22,685 bases of DNA from Nitrospinae bacterium RIFCSPLOWO2_12_FULL_45_22 (GCA_001803565.1 MHDQ01000130.1:1-22685), one strand, 5' to 3'; counted from the stretch's first letter, positions 1-7,403 are shown. Notes: generated from the sequence alone by a model not told the origin. Program-made: numbers and translations.

Positions 1-156
1 ACCTATCCTCCATTGGGCATCCACCAGGTAAGTCTCATAAGAGAAGCCTTCAGTCGTCTGGGTAAAGTTTGCCAGGGCAAGGCCCTGGGTCTCTGGGATA
101 TGGGAGTGTAGATAGGCTTTAACTCTATTTTCTAAGCTGCTGATTTGATCATTCAT
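1..156 (-). CDS. APH-like phosphotransferase, N-terminal 52 residues (partial)
   Basis: Reading leftward from an ATG at 156-154, the frame is open to the window edge and gives 52 residues. The segment around residues 35-46 (TTEGFSYETYLVD) resembles the first strands of the aminoglycoside phosphotransferase/choline kinase fold, where members usually read G-G-x-S-N-x-T-Y/W-L. The preceding residues (SLENRVKAYLHSHIP) match the usual leading helix. An AAGGA site lies just upstream of the ATG, and a promoter-like pair sits at 197-225. Catalytic motifs would lie outside the window, so substrate and activity cannot be judged. It is divergent from the DUF7065-like gene at 347, and I recall the two families as frequent neighbours. 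The family call rests on a short stretch. Confidence 0.6.
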   Translation of the reverse strand, partial: MNDQISSLENRVKAYLHSHIPETQGLALANFTQTTEGFSYETYLVDAQWRIG

Positions 157-196
157 AGGGAAATCCTTACCGCTTCCTTGGTGTAATATTCTGTCA

Positions 197-225
197 ATTT
201 TATCCGCATTAGCTTTTTAATTCAA
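197..225 (-). promoter_or_regulatory. Sigma70-like promoter for the leftward phosphotransferase gene
   Basis: On the minus strand TTGAAT (225-220) is followed after exactly 17 bases by TAAAAT (202-197). The predicted start of transcription is about 35 bases before the ATG at 156. The surrounding 200-300 region is very AT-rich. The call is by consensus only. Confidence 0.45.
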
Positions 226-262
226 CACTTTTTTTATATTTAGGTAACCGAAATAAAATCGC

Positions 263-291
263 TTGAATATTTATATTATTTTTGTTATAGA
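263..291 (+). promoter_or_regulatory. Sigma70-like promoter for the DUF7065-like gene
   Basis: TTGAAT (263-268) and TATAGA (286-291) are separated by 17 bases, about 55 bases before the ATG at 347. Together with the minus-strand promoter at 197-225 this makes a compact divergent promoter region of about 190 bases that could hold a shared operator. I saw no clear palindrome between them. Confidence 0.4.
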
Positions 292-346
292 CAATCATAA
301 ATAAGGCTGATGCCTCAATCTTTATAATTGATAAGGAGGAAAACCC

Positions 347-1219
347 ATGCTGACGGATAAAGATGAGTACCGACATAATCCCAGTAACGATCTTTGTTGG
401 CAAGAGAGCGTAGTCCTGATCTGGTATGATCCTGCTACCGAGTTAGGCGGTATCCATAGGATAGGGGTAGAGCCCAACCAGAATAAATGTAATACCCAAA
501 ATTATATTGCTAGAGGAAAAGAATTGCTCTATAAATATGACAACATGTATCTCCCTCTAAGTAATGCTGATTGGGACAATTATCAAGCCGGGGTCATTAC
601 CCGCAAGGCTATAGAGCCCCTCAAAAGTTTTCAATTCCTGATTGATGATCCATATTACAACTGTCAAGCAGAACTGACCTTTAAAGGCTTCCACCCGGCT
701 CATGATTATAGCCGGGGACTGGATCCGGCAGGCCAGATAGCTGCTAATCATTTCGAAGGGGCAGGGTTGGTCTCGGGTTGGGTGAAGAAAGGAAGTACTC
801 AATACAACTTAAAGCAAGGAGTAGGTATGAGGGACCACTCCTGGGGGGTACGCTACTGGAATGTCATTAATAATTGGCGATGGGTCTGTGGCATTTTTGG
901 GGATCAATTTGCCTTTAATGCCCTTACCGTAGTAACCGACTCGGGGATGATGCATGGCGGATTTGTCTTTGATGGACAAGAGACATTGGCGGTAAAAGAT
1001 TGTTGCATAAATGTTATACTGGAAGATAACGGTAAGGAGCATAAAGGGACTAATGTGTGGTTCAAAGATGAAAAAGATAGGACGGTTACCGTCTCTTCAG
1101 AGACCTTATTTGTCAGGCCCATTTATTTTTATGAAGTGAGAGCAAATGAGGGGTTGAGTAAATTTATTATGGATCAGCGGACAGGTCATGGTATAGTGGA
1201 ATTTGGTTATCGGCTCTAG
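347..1219 (+). CDS. DUF7065/DUF7064-type AttH/lipocalin-like protein
   Basis: A 290-residue soluble protein without signal peptide or membrane segment. The start (DKDEYRHNPSNDLCWQES, residues 4-21) and the central block with G158-x-G-x-R-D-H-S-W-G167 and a following VRYW are the hallmarks I associate with the DUF7065 (N-terminal) and DUF7064 (C-terminal) pair, related to the AttH/carotenoid-hydratase-like double lipocalin fold. Members are thought to bind hydrophobic small molecules, but no reaction is established. A strong AAGGAGGA site (333-340) fixes the ATG at 347. The gene stands alone on its strand, 59 bases before surE, and is divergent from an APH-like phosphotransferase. The pairing suggests a shared pathway for a lipid-like or hydroxylated substrate, which is inference. 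Confidence 0.65.
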   Translation: MLTDKDEYRHNPSNDLCWQESVVLIWYDPATELGGIHRIGVEPNQNKCNTQNYIARGKELLYKYDNMYLPLSNADWDNYQAGVITRKAIEPLKSFQFLIDDPYYNCQAELTFKGFHPAHDYSRGLDPAGQIAANHFEGAGLVSGWVKKGSTQYNLKQGVGMRDHSWGVRYWNVINNWRWVCGIFGDQFAFNALTVVTDSGMMHGGFVFDGQETLAVKDCCINVILEDNGKEHKGTNVWFKDEKDRTVTVSSETLFVRPIYFYEVRANEGLSKFIMDQRTGHGIVEFGYRL

Positions 1220-1278
1220 CCAAAAAAGCCCCTTTATGAGTCTGCAGGTTACAGCGGGGCATAAAAAGAAGGAGAAAG

Positions 1279-2133
1279 ATGCAGCAGATTTTAGTAGTTA
1301 ACGATGATGGGATAAATTCTCCCGGCTTACTAGCCCTTGCTGAAGCCGTGAAAGATTTGGGGAAAGTTACTATTGTAGCACCTCGTAACCAGAGATCTGG
1401 ATCTGGTGTTTCCCTTACTATACGTAGACCTCTTCGGGTAGAGGAGATAAAGGTTGCTGGATTTGAATCATTTGTAATTGATGGCACCCCGGCAGACTGT
1501 GTAATTTTAGGTCTCAATTACCTCTTAAAAGAAAAACCTAAAGTAGTATTGAGTGGATACAATATGGGAGCAAACCTTAGCCTAATGGCTCCCTTATCGT
1601 CTGGTACTATAGGGGCTGCTATAGAAGCGGCTCTTAACGGGATACCGGCCGCAGCCCTCTCCTTTGAGGTTACAACCCTGCAAGAAGCCCTTAAAGATAG
1701 ACCTTCTGGTATAGATTATGCTGGGGCTAGAAAGGCTGCCTGTATTATAACCCGCTATCTCTTGCAGGAGGGCTTGCCTCATGGAATCCATCTCCTTAAT
1801 GTATGCTTTCCTCCTAATGTAACTGAACAAACTGGCTTAGAGATAACTTCCCTGGCCCCTGATTTTTTTAAAAAAATGGTCTTAAGAAAGGAAGATCCTT
1901 ACGGAATGCCCTACTATTGGATTAAGATGATGCGGGGAGAAAATGATTGGAAAGATGGAACCGATGTCTATTGCCTTTATAAGGAAGGCAATATATCCAT
2001 TACTCCCTTAGCCATTGATCTCAGTGGTCTTATATCAGAAGCTAAAATAGCCGAGCTAAAAAAATCCCTCACCGCCGAGAGCACAGAGAACACTGAGATA
2101 GAATCAAACCGGAAGGGCATAACAGAATTATAG
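1279..2133 (+). CDS. surE: 5'/3'-nucleotidase SurE
   Basis: SurE is a divalent-metal nucleoside monophosphate phosphatase, also active on 3'-nucleotides and short polyphosphate. The metal-site residues are visible: N8-D9-D10-G11 at the N-terminus, S40 in NQRSGSG, and N95 in LSGYNMG, matching D8, D9, S39 and N92 of the E. coli enzyme. The SSGTIGAAIEA segment (107-117) is the expected next block. The start has an AAGGAG site directly upstream. The protein has 284 residues, longer than the usual 250-260. The family-like part ends near residue 262, and the last ~22 residues (TAESTENTEIES and beyond) are encoded inside an inverted-repeat element, so the tail is probably acquired and non-functional. 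Identification is secure. Confidence 0.93.
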   Translation: MQQILVVNDDGINSPGLLALAEAVKDLGKVTIVAPRNQRSGSGVSLTIRRPLRVEEIKVAGFESFVIDGTPADCVILGLNYLLKEKPKVVLSGYNMGANLSLMAPLSSGTIGAAIEAALNGIPAAALSFEVTTLQEALKDRPSGIDYAGARKAACIITRYLLQEGLPHGIHLLNVCFPPNVTEQTGLEITSLAPDFFKKMVLRKEDPYGMPYYWIKMMRGENDWKDGTDVYCLYKEGNISITPLAIDLSGLISEAKIAELKKSLTAESTENTEIESNRKGITEL

Positions 2134-2235
2134 TGAACTGTAAGGCGATACCTAAAGCCACGCAGCAAAGAGGACAAAAAGGAGAGAATTTGAGTTAACA
2201 ACTCTCGGTCTCAGATCTCGGTTCTCTGTTAACTC
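2071..2235. repeat. Inverted-repeat element overlapping the surE 3' end
   Basis: ACAGAGAAC at 2083-2091 has its exact reverse complement at 2221-2229. The match continues loosely (CTGAGAT against ATCTCGG). A second perfect inverted pair, GAGTTAACA at 2192-2200 and TGTTAACTC at 2227-2235, lies in the right half. The purine-rich CCGAGAGCACAGAGAACACTGAG style is typical of dispersed intergenic repeats I have seen in other uncultured bacterial genomes. The element supplies the last codons of surE. Confidence 0.5.
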
Positions 2236-2356
2236 TGTTCACACAAAGCCCACAGATGACTAATACCTCTCCTGGTATCAGAAAAACCAAATATTTCAAG
2301 GGCTAAGTTCATCGTAGAGGAATTTTCATTTTTTTTAATGCGGTTTTGTGGTAGTC

Positions 2357-2396
2357 GCCTGCCTGTGATCTGGCAGACAGGCAGGCTTTAGCCTGC
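2357..2396. repeat. GC-rich double hairpin (GCCTGCCTGT type)
   Basis: GCCTGCCTGT at 2357-2366 pairs perfectly with ACAGGCAGGC at 2377-2386 across a 10-base loop. GCAGGC (2381-2386) can instead pair with GCCTGC (2391-2396), so two exclusive hairpins share an arm. No T-run follows, so an intrinsic terminator is not indicated. The sequence resembles dispersed GCAGGC-type repeats of candidate-phylum genomes. Confidence 0.6.
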
Positions 2397-2420
2397 GTTA
2401 AGTTCTGAGGTTGCAAAAGA

Positions 2421-2483
2421 ATGGGGGTGGGCAAGATCAAAAACTGCCTTGACAAAGAAGGTTATCCGGTGATAATTATTTAA
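2421..2483 (+). CDS. Possible 20-residue leader ORF upstream of thi4
   Basis: An ATG at 2421 opens 20 codons to a TAA at 2481, encoding MGVGKIKNCL and ending YPVIII. Its initiation region (2403-2424) is a near copy of that of thi4 (2560-2584): TTCTGAGG, then TTGCAAAAGAATGG against TTACAAAAGAATGG. The copies differ by one base and a 3-base insertion, and a TGAGG site lies about 10 bases from each ATG. It may be a leader peptide or the relic of a duplicated start. No homologue is recognised. Confidence 0.25.
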   Translation: MGVGKIKNCLDKEGYPVIII

Positions 2484-2580
2484 TAACAATAGGATTAGGA
2501 GAAAAAGCCGCTTTTTGGTTAAAAGAGAGGTTTTTTTGAACCGCGGCACTAAATTGATTTTCTGAGGGGGTTACAAAAGA

Positions 2581-3375
2581 ATGGCAGAAAAAACACTGTT
2601 TAGTCAAGTGGGTGAAAAGGAAGTCACCAGGGCGATAATAGGCGAGTTTGCCAAGCAATTTCAAGAATATGTTGAGAGCGATGTAATCATTATTGGTGCT
2701 GGCCCCAGTGGTCTTATGGCCGGGAAAGAATTGGCCCATGAGGGCTTCAAGGTCTTACTGGTAGAGCGGAATAATTATCTGGGTGGAGGGTTCTGGATTG
2801 GCGGTTATTTAATGAACAAGGTAACCGTGAGGGCTCCAGCCCAGGAAGTCCTGACAGAGTTAGGAATTCCTTTCAAGGAAGCTGTCCCGGGCCTCTATGT
2901 AGCCGATGGCCCCCATGCTTGCTCTAAACTCATTGCTGCGGCTTGTGATGCTGGGGTAAAAATCATCAATATGACCAAATTTGACGATATTGTCTTGCGG
3001 GAAGGGAACCGGGTAGCTGGTGCAGTCATTAACTGGACTCCAGTATCCGCTATGCCCAGGGAGATTACCTGTGTAGACCCTATTGCTATTGTGTCCAGGA
3101 TGGTAGTAGATGCCACTGGACATGATGCCTCTGTAGTAAGCAAGCTGGAGGAACGGGGCCTGATCAAGACCGTTGGCTATGGGGCTATGTGGGTCGAGAA
3201 ATCAGAAGACCTGGTAGTAGAGCATACTGGCGAAGCACATCCGGGCTTAGTGGTTATGGGGATGGCAGTATCTACCCTGTATGGACTGCCCAGGATGGGA
3301 CCGACCTTTGGGGCTATGCTGCTCTCCGGCAGAAAAGGGGCCGAGGTTATTAAGACCCGCCTCCGCAAATCTTAA
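2581..3375 (+). CDS. thi4: Thi4-family thiazole synthase (ADP-thiazole from NAD+ and glycine)
   Basis: Thi4 makes the adenylated thiazole carboxylate precursor of thiamine from NAD+, glycine and sulfur, with iron. The 264-residue length is that of archaeal/bacterial Thi4. Visible are the dinucleotide-binding [10 protein letters not shown] (39-48), [14 protein letters not shown] (62-75), INWTPV (150-155), VVDATGHDA (175-183) and the C-terminal [16 protein letters not shown] (235-250). C164 lies directly before V-D-P, where Arabidopsis and yeast enzymes have the sulfur-donating cysteine (C-M-D-P) and sulfide-using methanogen enzymes have histidine. This suggests a cysteine-dependent, possibly single-turnover enzyme. 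TGAGGGGG lies about 10 bases before the ATG. It leads the cluster with the unknown gene and thiC; the operon arrangement is inferred. Confidence 0.92.
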   Translation: MAEKTLFSQVGEKEVTRAIIGEFAKQFQEYVESDVIIIGAGPSGLMAGKELAHEGFKVLLVERNNYLGGGFWIGGYLMNKVTVRAPAQEVLTELGIPFKEAVPGLYVADGPHACSKLIAAACDAGVKIINMTKFDDIVLREGNRVAGAVINWTPVSAMPREITCVDPIAIVSRMVVDATGHDASVVSKLEERGLIKTVGYGAMWVEKSEDLVVEHTGEAHPGLVVMGMAVSTLYGLPRMGPTFGAMLLSGRKGAEVIKTRLRKS

Positions 3376-3427
3376 TGGCTCTATTCATTCCTAAATCAAC
3401 AAACCCGGAAGGGGCAGGGGATAATGG

Positions 3428-4300
3428 ATGAAGAAGGGGAGGAGATTAGTTCGCCCCACCCATATATTACTTTATGCCCCGGAAAAAACTGGTGCTTTAA
3501 ATCTCGAAGAGAGTGTTGATTATCTCAGTTCTCTGCTTGATAAGGTCAAGATTGAAGTTAGAAAAGACTTTATATCGCATAGTTTGGAAGGGACAGCACC
3601 AGAGCAGAAAGAGGGTTTTATTGCCCGACTGGCCCATGACCTGGCAAGGACCAAGGTCAGGAATATCCTGAAGCCCGACTTCTCTTTCCCACCCCTTTAC
3701 GGCGAAATCCGGTATGAAGAAGAAAGGATTCGGGAACCTGGTAGCAAGCCCAGCGGTATCTTTTACGATGGTTTCCAATTGCAAGAAGTCTTCTGGAGCC
3801 TGATCCCTAGAGAAGAGGCTAATCTAAACCATATGCATATCATTTTTACTGGACAGTTAGTTGGCACCTGGGATGAGGACGACCTTAAGTATCATGCCCG
3901 AACCAGTATTTATGGGTACCCAAATATCCTTTCTACTACCGGTTTGGTAGAGGCACCAGCTAAGCCCAGAGAATACTATTTGTTAAAGCAGCAAATACCT
4001 GCGGCTGTCCTGGATGAAGTAGCTATATTGGCTCTGAAAGAGAAACTAAAGGGTCGTTTCCTCGATTATGACGATCCCGGAACTACCGAGGTCATGAAGG
4101 GTTATGTAGCCCAGGCCCTGGTAGGCCAGGCAACGGGGTTTCCTTTTTGCCAGGATGTAAACTGCCGCCTGTTCAATGCCCATTGGCAAGAAGAGATGCT
4201 CCAGGCCCAGTTAAAGAGTGATTATGAATTTTGTCCCTACCATAACGAAATCCTGGAAGAGATCAAGAGACAGGCAGCAATAATAACCAATAACCAATAA
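3428..4300 (+). CDS. Unknown protein with archaemetzincin-like Cys pattern, no HExxH (possibly DUF6775)
   Basis: A 290-residue soluble protein of no established function, lying between thi4 and thiC on the same strand. A conserved-looking core (HMHIIFTGQLVGTWDEDD at 135-152, HARTSIYG at 156-163, VEAPAKPREYY at 174-184) is followed by a C-terminal cysteine block: G237-x-x-F240-C241-x4-C246-x-L248, then C269-x-x-H272. The M54 archaemetzincin signature is HExxHxxGxxHCx4CxMx17CxxC. Spacing from the glycine through the second cysteine is identical, but HExxH reads A230-L-V-G-Q234 and the third histidine is F240, so proteolysis is unlikely. I think related proteins are labelled DUF6775 putative metallopeptidase, recalled and not checked. 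ATG 3428 follows a purine-rich GGAAGGGGCAGGGG. The last codons and the stop lie in a heptamer repeat. A thiamine role is inferred from position only. Confidence 0.6.
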   Translation: MKKGRRLVRPTHILLYAPEKTGALNLEESVDYLSSLLDKVKIEVRKDFISHSLEGTAPEQKEGFIARLAHDLARTKVRNILKPDFSFPPLYGEIRYEEERIREPGSKPSGIFYDGFQLQEVFWSLIPREEANLNHMHIIFTGQLVGTWDEDDLKYHARTSIYGYPNILSTTGLVEAPAKPREYYLLKQQIPAAVLDEVAILALKEKLKGRFLDYDDPGTTEVMKGYVAQALVGQATGFPFCQDVNCRLFNAHWQEEMLQAQLKSDYEFCPYHNEILEEIKRQAAIITNNQ

Positions 4301-4330
4301 CCAATAACCAATAACCAATAACCAATAACC
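4282..4330 (+). repeat. Seven tandem copies of AATAACC
   Basis: Seven exact 7-base units run from 4282 to 4330. The first units encode the ITNNQ end and the TAA stop (4298-4300) of the preceding gene. Copy-number change would alter only the thi gene spacing, because the stop falls within the third unit. This is a simple-sequence repeat prone to slippage, without spacers, so not CRISPR. Confidence 0.95.
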
Positions 4331-4391
4331 AACATAAGTTTTGTACTTTTCGCTTTAAGCTTTGCCTTTTACTAAGGATGGGTTAAGTATT

Positions 4392-5675
4392 ATGAGTACT
4401 CTAATAGAAAAAGCCAGAGAGGGTATTGTTACCCCGGAGATGGAATATATAGCCCAGGCTGAAGGGTTATCAGCGGAGACTATCCGAGAGGGAATAGCTC
4501 AAGGGGAAATTGTTATTACCCAGAATAACCGCCATAAAAATATTAAACCTTTAGGGATTGGCAAGGGGTTAAAGACCAAGCTGAATGCCAATATTGGAAC
4601 ATCAGTAGATCAAGTGGACCTGGCCCGGGAGTTAGATAAGCTGGAAATAGCTATCAAGGCCGGTGCTGATACTATTATGGATTTGAGTACTGGTGGGCCG
4701 TTGGATGAGATCAGGCGGGCTATTATCGAAAGGTCTACCGTGCCGATAGGAACTGTCCCCATCTACCAGGCAGCCGTAGAAAAGGTGCGCTCAGGGGCCT
4801 CCATAGTCCACATGGCAGCAGACGATATGTTCCGGGTCATAGAACAGCATGGGCAGGATGGGGTAGATTTTATCACGGTCCATTGTGGGGTCACCAAAGA
4901 AACTGTTACCCGGGTCCAGAGGGAAGGCCGGCTGCTGGATGTAGTTAGCCGGGGTGGGGTCTTTCTGGTAGAATGGATCATCTATAATAATAAAGAGAAC
5001 CCCCTCTACCAGGAATATGACCAATTGGTGGCTATTGCCAAGGAGTATGATATGACCCTGAGCCTGGGCGATGGCCTCAGACCCGGCTGCCTGGCAGATG
5101 CCACAGACCGGGGTCAGGTACAGGAGACCATCTTGCTAGGTGAACTGGTTGATCGGGCCAGGGAGGCTGGGGTACAGGTCATGGTAGAAGGACCGGGCCA
5201 TGTACCTATGCACCAGATCGAAGCCAATGTCCTGTTCCAGAAGCGGCTATGCCACGGGGCACCGTTTTATGTCCTGGGGCCACTGGTAACCGATATTGCC
5301 CCGGGTTATGACCATATTACCGGGGCTATTGGTGGGGCTATTGCAGCGGCCGCGGGGGCCGATTTCTTGTGCTACGTAACGCCATCTGAACACTTACGCC
5401 TACCCACCTTAGAAGATGTAAAAGAAGGGGTTATTGCCGCCAAGATTGCTGCCCATGCCGCTGATATCGCTAAAGGGGTCAGGGGTGCCATGGACAGGGA
5501 TATCAAGATGGCCAAGCTCCGCAAAGAATTGAACTGGGAAGGTCAGATCCAGATGGCCTTGGATCAAGAAAGGCCCCGACAGTATCGCCAGGAAAGCCCA
5601 CCGCATGATAAAGATGTTTGCACCATGTGTGGTGAATATTGTGCCATTAAGGTTTTGCATAAAGAAAGAACTTAA
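4392..5675 (+). CDS. thiC: Phosphomethylpyrimidine synthase ThiC
   Basis: ThiC is the radical-SAM enzyme that rearranges aminoimidazole ribotide to HMP phosphate, the pyrimidine half of thiamine. The frame also opens at a TTG at 4362, but the ATG at 4392 gives the usual MSTLIEKAREGIVTPEME start and 427 residues, normal for the shorter ThiC class. Visible blocks are KLNANIGTS (63-71), DTIMDLSTGG (93-102), VPIGTVPIYQA (117-127), DFITVHCGVT (159-168), LGDGLRPG (225-232), EGPGHVPMHQIE (266-277) and GPLVTDIAPGYDHIT (296-310). The C-terminal cluster motif is C410-x2-C413-x3-C417, one residue shorter in the second gap than the textbook CX2CX4C. It follows thi4 and the unknown gene. No TPP riboswitch was seen. 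Confidence 0.96.
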   Translation: MSTLIEKAREGIVTPEMEYIAQAEGLSAETIREGIAQGEIVITQNNRHKNIKPLGIGKGLKTKLNANIGTSVDQVDLARELDKLEIAIKAGADTIMDLSTGGPLDEIRRAIIERSTVPIGTVPIYQAAVEKVRSGASIVHMAADDMFRVIEQHGQDGVDFITVHCGVTKETVTRVQREGRLLDVVSRGGVFLVEWIIYNNKENPLYQEYDQLVAIAKEYDMTLSLGDGLRPGCLADATDRGQVQETILLGELVDRAREAGVQVMVEGPGHVPMHQIEANVLFQKRLCHGAPFYVLGPLVTDIAPGYDHITGAIGGAIAAAAGADFLCYVTPSEHLRLPTLEDVKEGVIAAKIAAHAADIAKGVRGAMDRDIKMAKLRKELNWEGQIQMALDQERPRQYRQESPPHDKDVCTMCGEYCAIKVLHKERT

Positions 5676-5694
5676 CCCCGACAGAAAGAACTCC

Positions 5695-5723
5695 TTGACT
5701 TTTTTACCACTCTACGCTACCAT
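5695..5723 (+). promoter_or_regulatory. Possible promoter for the acyl-CoA carboxylase genes
   Basis: TTGACT (5695-5700) and TACCAT (5718-5723) are 17 bases apart, in the 177-base gap after thiC and about 130 bases before the carboxyltransferase ATG. The -35 is good and the -10 weak. Confidence 0.3.
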
Positions 5724-5852
5724 CTCCTTAAATAGACTCCTTAGCATTTTGCCATCCTTACCTATTTGTCTAACATAGACGAACCGGGTTTATGACAAAC
5801 TTCCCCCTTACTATCCTTGTGGAATTTGATGACATAGGAGGGCGATAAGAGA

Positions 5853-7403
5853 ATGGCTATTGAGGCAAAACTGGCAGAATTGAGGGTGCGGGACCAACTA
5901 GCAGAACTAGGCGGCGGGGAAGAGCGCATCAAGAAACAACATGATGCAGGAAAACTTACGGCCCGGGAAAGGGTGCATAAACTACTGGATAAAGGGACTT
6001 TTATAGAGCTGGACAAATTCGTTACCCACCGATGTACTAATTTTGATATGGATAAGACCAGGATTTTGGGCGATGGGGTAATCACGGGTTATGGCAGGAT
6101 AAATGGCCGTCTGGTCTTCCTTTTTGCCCAGGATTTTACCGTATTTGGCGGCACGTTGAGCGAGGCATATGCCAGGAAGATTTGTAAGATTATGGATTTG
6201 GCCATGAAGATGGGTGCACCCGTCATCGGGCTGAATGATTCCGGTGGGGCCCGGATACAGGAAGGGGTAGTGAGTTTAGGGGGTTATGCCGACATATTCT
6301 TACGTAACACCTTGGCCTCGGGAGTAGTACCTCAAATATCAGCTATCATGGGCCCCTGTGCTGGTGGAGCAGTATATTCGCCGGCTATTACTGATTTTAT
6401 TATCATGGTAAATAAGACCAGCCATATGTTCATCACTGGCCCCAACGTAATCCGTGCTGCTACCCATGAAGAGATAACCATGGAAGAGCTAGGCGGGGCC
6501 ATGGTTCATAACTCCGTTAGCGGGGTAGCCCATTTTTTAGCCGAAGAGGAGGAGGAGTGCCTGGCCACGATCCGGGAACTCCTTTATTTTATTCCACAGA
6601 ACAATATGGAAGACCCTCCCAGAGTTCCTACCAAAGACAGCCCCAACCGTATAGATGAGGGATTACAAACCCTGGTACCAGAAAATCCTAATAAGCCTTA
6701 CAATATAAAAGATCTGATCGAGCCGGTAATGGATGATGGTTATTTCTTTGAAGTACAGCCCCATTATGGCCAGAATATGGTGGTGGGCTTTGCCCGGCTG
6801 GATGGTCGGCCTGTAGGCATAGTGGCTAATCAACCGGCACATCTAGCTGGTTGCCTGGATATTGCGGCCTCATTGAAAGGGGCCCGGTTTGTCAGGTTCT
6901 GTGATGCCTTTAATATACCCCTGGTGGTCTTTGAAGATGTTCCGGGTTTTTTACCCGGGGTGAGCCAGGAGCATGGTGGCATTATCAAGCATGGCGCTAA
7001 ACTCCTCTATGCTTTCTGTGAAGCGACAGTACCTAAGATAACTGTTATTACCCGGAAGGCCTATGGCGGAGCATACTGTGTCATGAACAGCAAACATATC
7101 CGGGGTGATATGAATTATGCTTACCCTACCGCAGAGATTGCGGTAATGGGCCCAGATGGTGCCGTTGATATAGTATATAGGCGAGAGATATCCCAGGCCA
7201 AAGACCCCCTTTCCTTCAAGGAGCAAAGGGTCAAGGAATATAATGATAAATTTGCTAACCCATATGTGTCGGCGGAATTAGGGTATATAGATGAGGTTAT
7301 AGAGCCTAAATATACCAGGCCCAAACTGATCCAGGCACTAGAATTAACAGAAAATAAGCGCGATAGCAATCCCCCTAAAAAGCATGGTAATATTCCCTTA
7401 TAG
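5853..7403 (+). CDS. Acyl-CoA carboxylase carboxyltransferase (PccB/MmdA family)
   Basis: The carboxyltransferase moves CO2 between carboxybiotin and an acyl-CoA such as acetyl- or propionyl-CoA. Its 516 residues contain two crotonase-like halves. The N-half shows KLTARERV (34-41), [12 protein letters not shown] (128-139) and [12 protein letters not shown] (167-178). The C-half shows the [19 protein letters not shown] block, [22 protein letters not shown] and the typical KKHGNIPL end. The start is set by AGGAGGG about 10 bases before the ATG. Genes for biotin carboxylase and biotin carrier follow within 15 and 1 bases, so this is a soluble three-protein carboxylase. No membrane decarboxylase beta subunit is present here, which makes a sodium-pumping methylmalonyl-CoA decarboxylase less likely. 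Substrate is unresolved between acetyl- and propionyl-CoA. Confidence 0.9.
   Translation: MAIEAKLAELRVRDQLAELGGGEERIKKQHDAGKLTARERVHKLLDKGTFIELDKFVTHRCTNFDMDKTRILGDGVITGYGRINGRLVFLFAQDFTVFGGTLSEAYARKICKIMDLAMKMGAPVIGLNDSGGARIQEGVVSLGGYADIFLRNTLASGVVPQISAIMGPCAGGAVYSPAITDFIIMVNKTSHMFITGPNVIRAATHEEITMEELGGAMVHNSVSGVAHFLAEEEEECLATIRELLYFIPQNNMEDPPRVPTKDSPNRIDEGLQTLVPENPNKPYNIKDLIEPVMDDGYFFEVQPHYGQNMVVGFARLDGRPVGIVANQPAHLAGCLDIAASLKGARFVRFCDAFNIPLVVFEDVPGFLPGVSQEHGGIIKHGAKLLYAFCEATVPKITVITRKAYGGAYCVMNSKHIRGDMNYAYPTAEIAVMGPDGAVDIVYRREISQAKDPLSFKEQRVKEYNDKFANPYVSAELGYIDEVIEPKYTRPKLIQALELTENKRDSNPPKKHGNIPL

Larger units (their letters stand above)
2134..2580. other. Repeat-rich intergenic region between surE and thi4
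   Basis: This 447-base gap holds the right half of the repeat overlapping surE, a GC-rich hairpin at 2357-2396, a 20-codon ORF at 2421-2483 and a possible hairpin just upstream of thi4 (CCGC 2508-2511 with GCGG 2543-2546, GGTT 2517-2520 with AACC 2539-2542). I looked for a TPP riboswitch because thi4 and thiC follow, and found neither the CTGAGA nor the ACCTGATCTGG core. No convincing promoter was picked. Confidence 0.5.

Noticed and set aside
2400-2580. TPP riboswitch before thi4
   Set aside because: Expected from the gene content, but neither the CTGAGA nor the ACCTGATCTGG-type core is present here, nor before thiC.
4282-4330. CRISPR-like array
   Set aside because: Seven 7-base units without spacers; a simple tandem repeat.
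4362-4391. Upstream TTG start of thiC
   Set aside because: It adds ten residues not typical of ThiC; the ATG at 4392 gives the family-like N-terminus.
5762-6085. 107-codon minus-strand ORF over the carboxyltransferase start
   Set aside because: Low-complexity Ser-rich shadow of the real gene on the plus strand.
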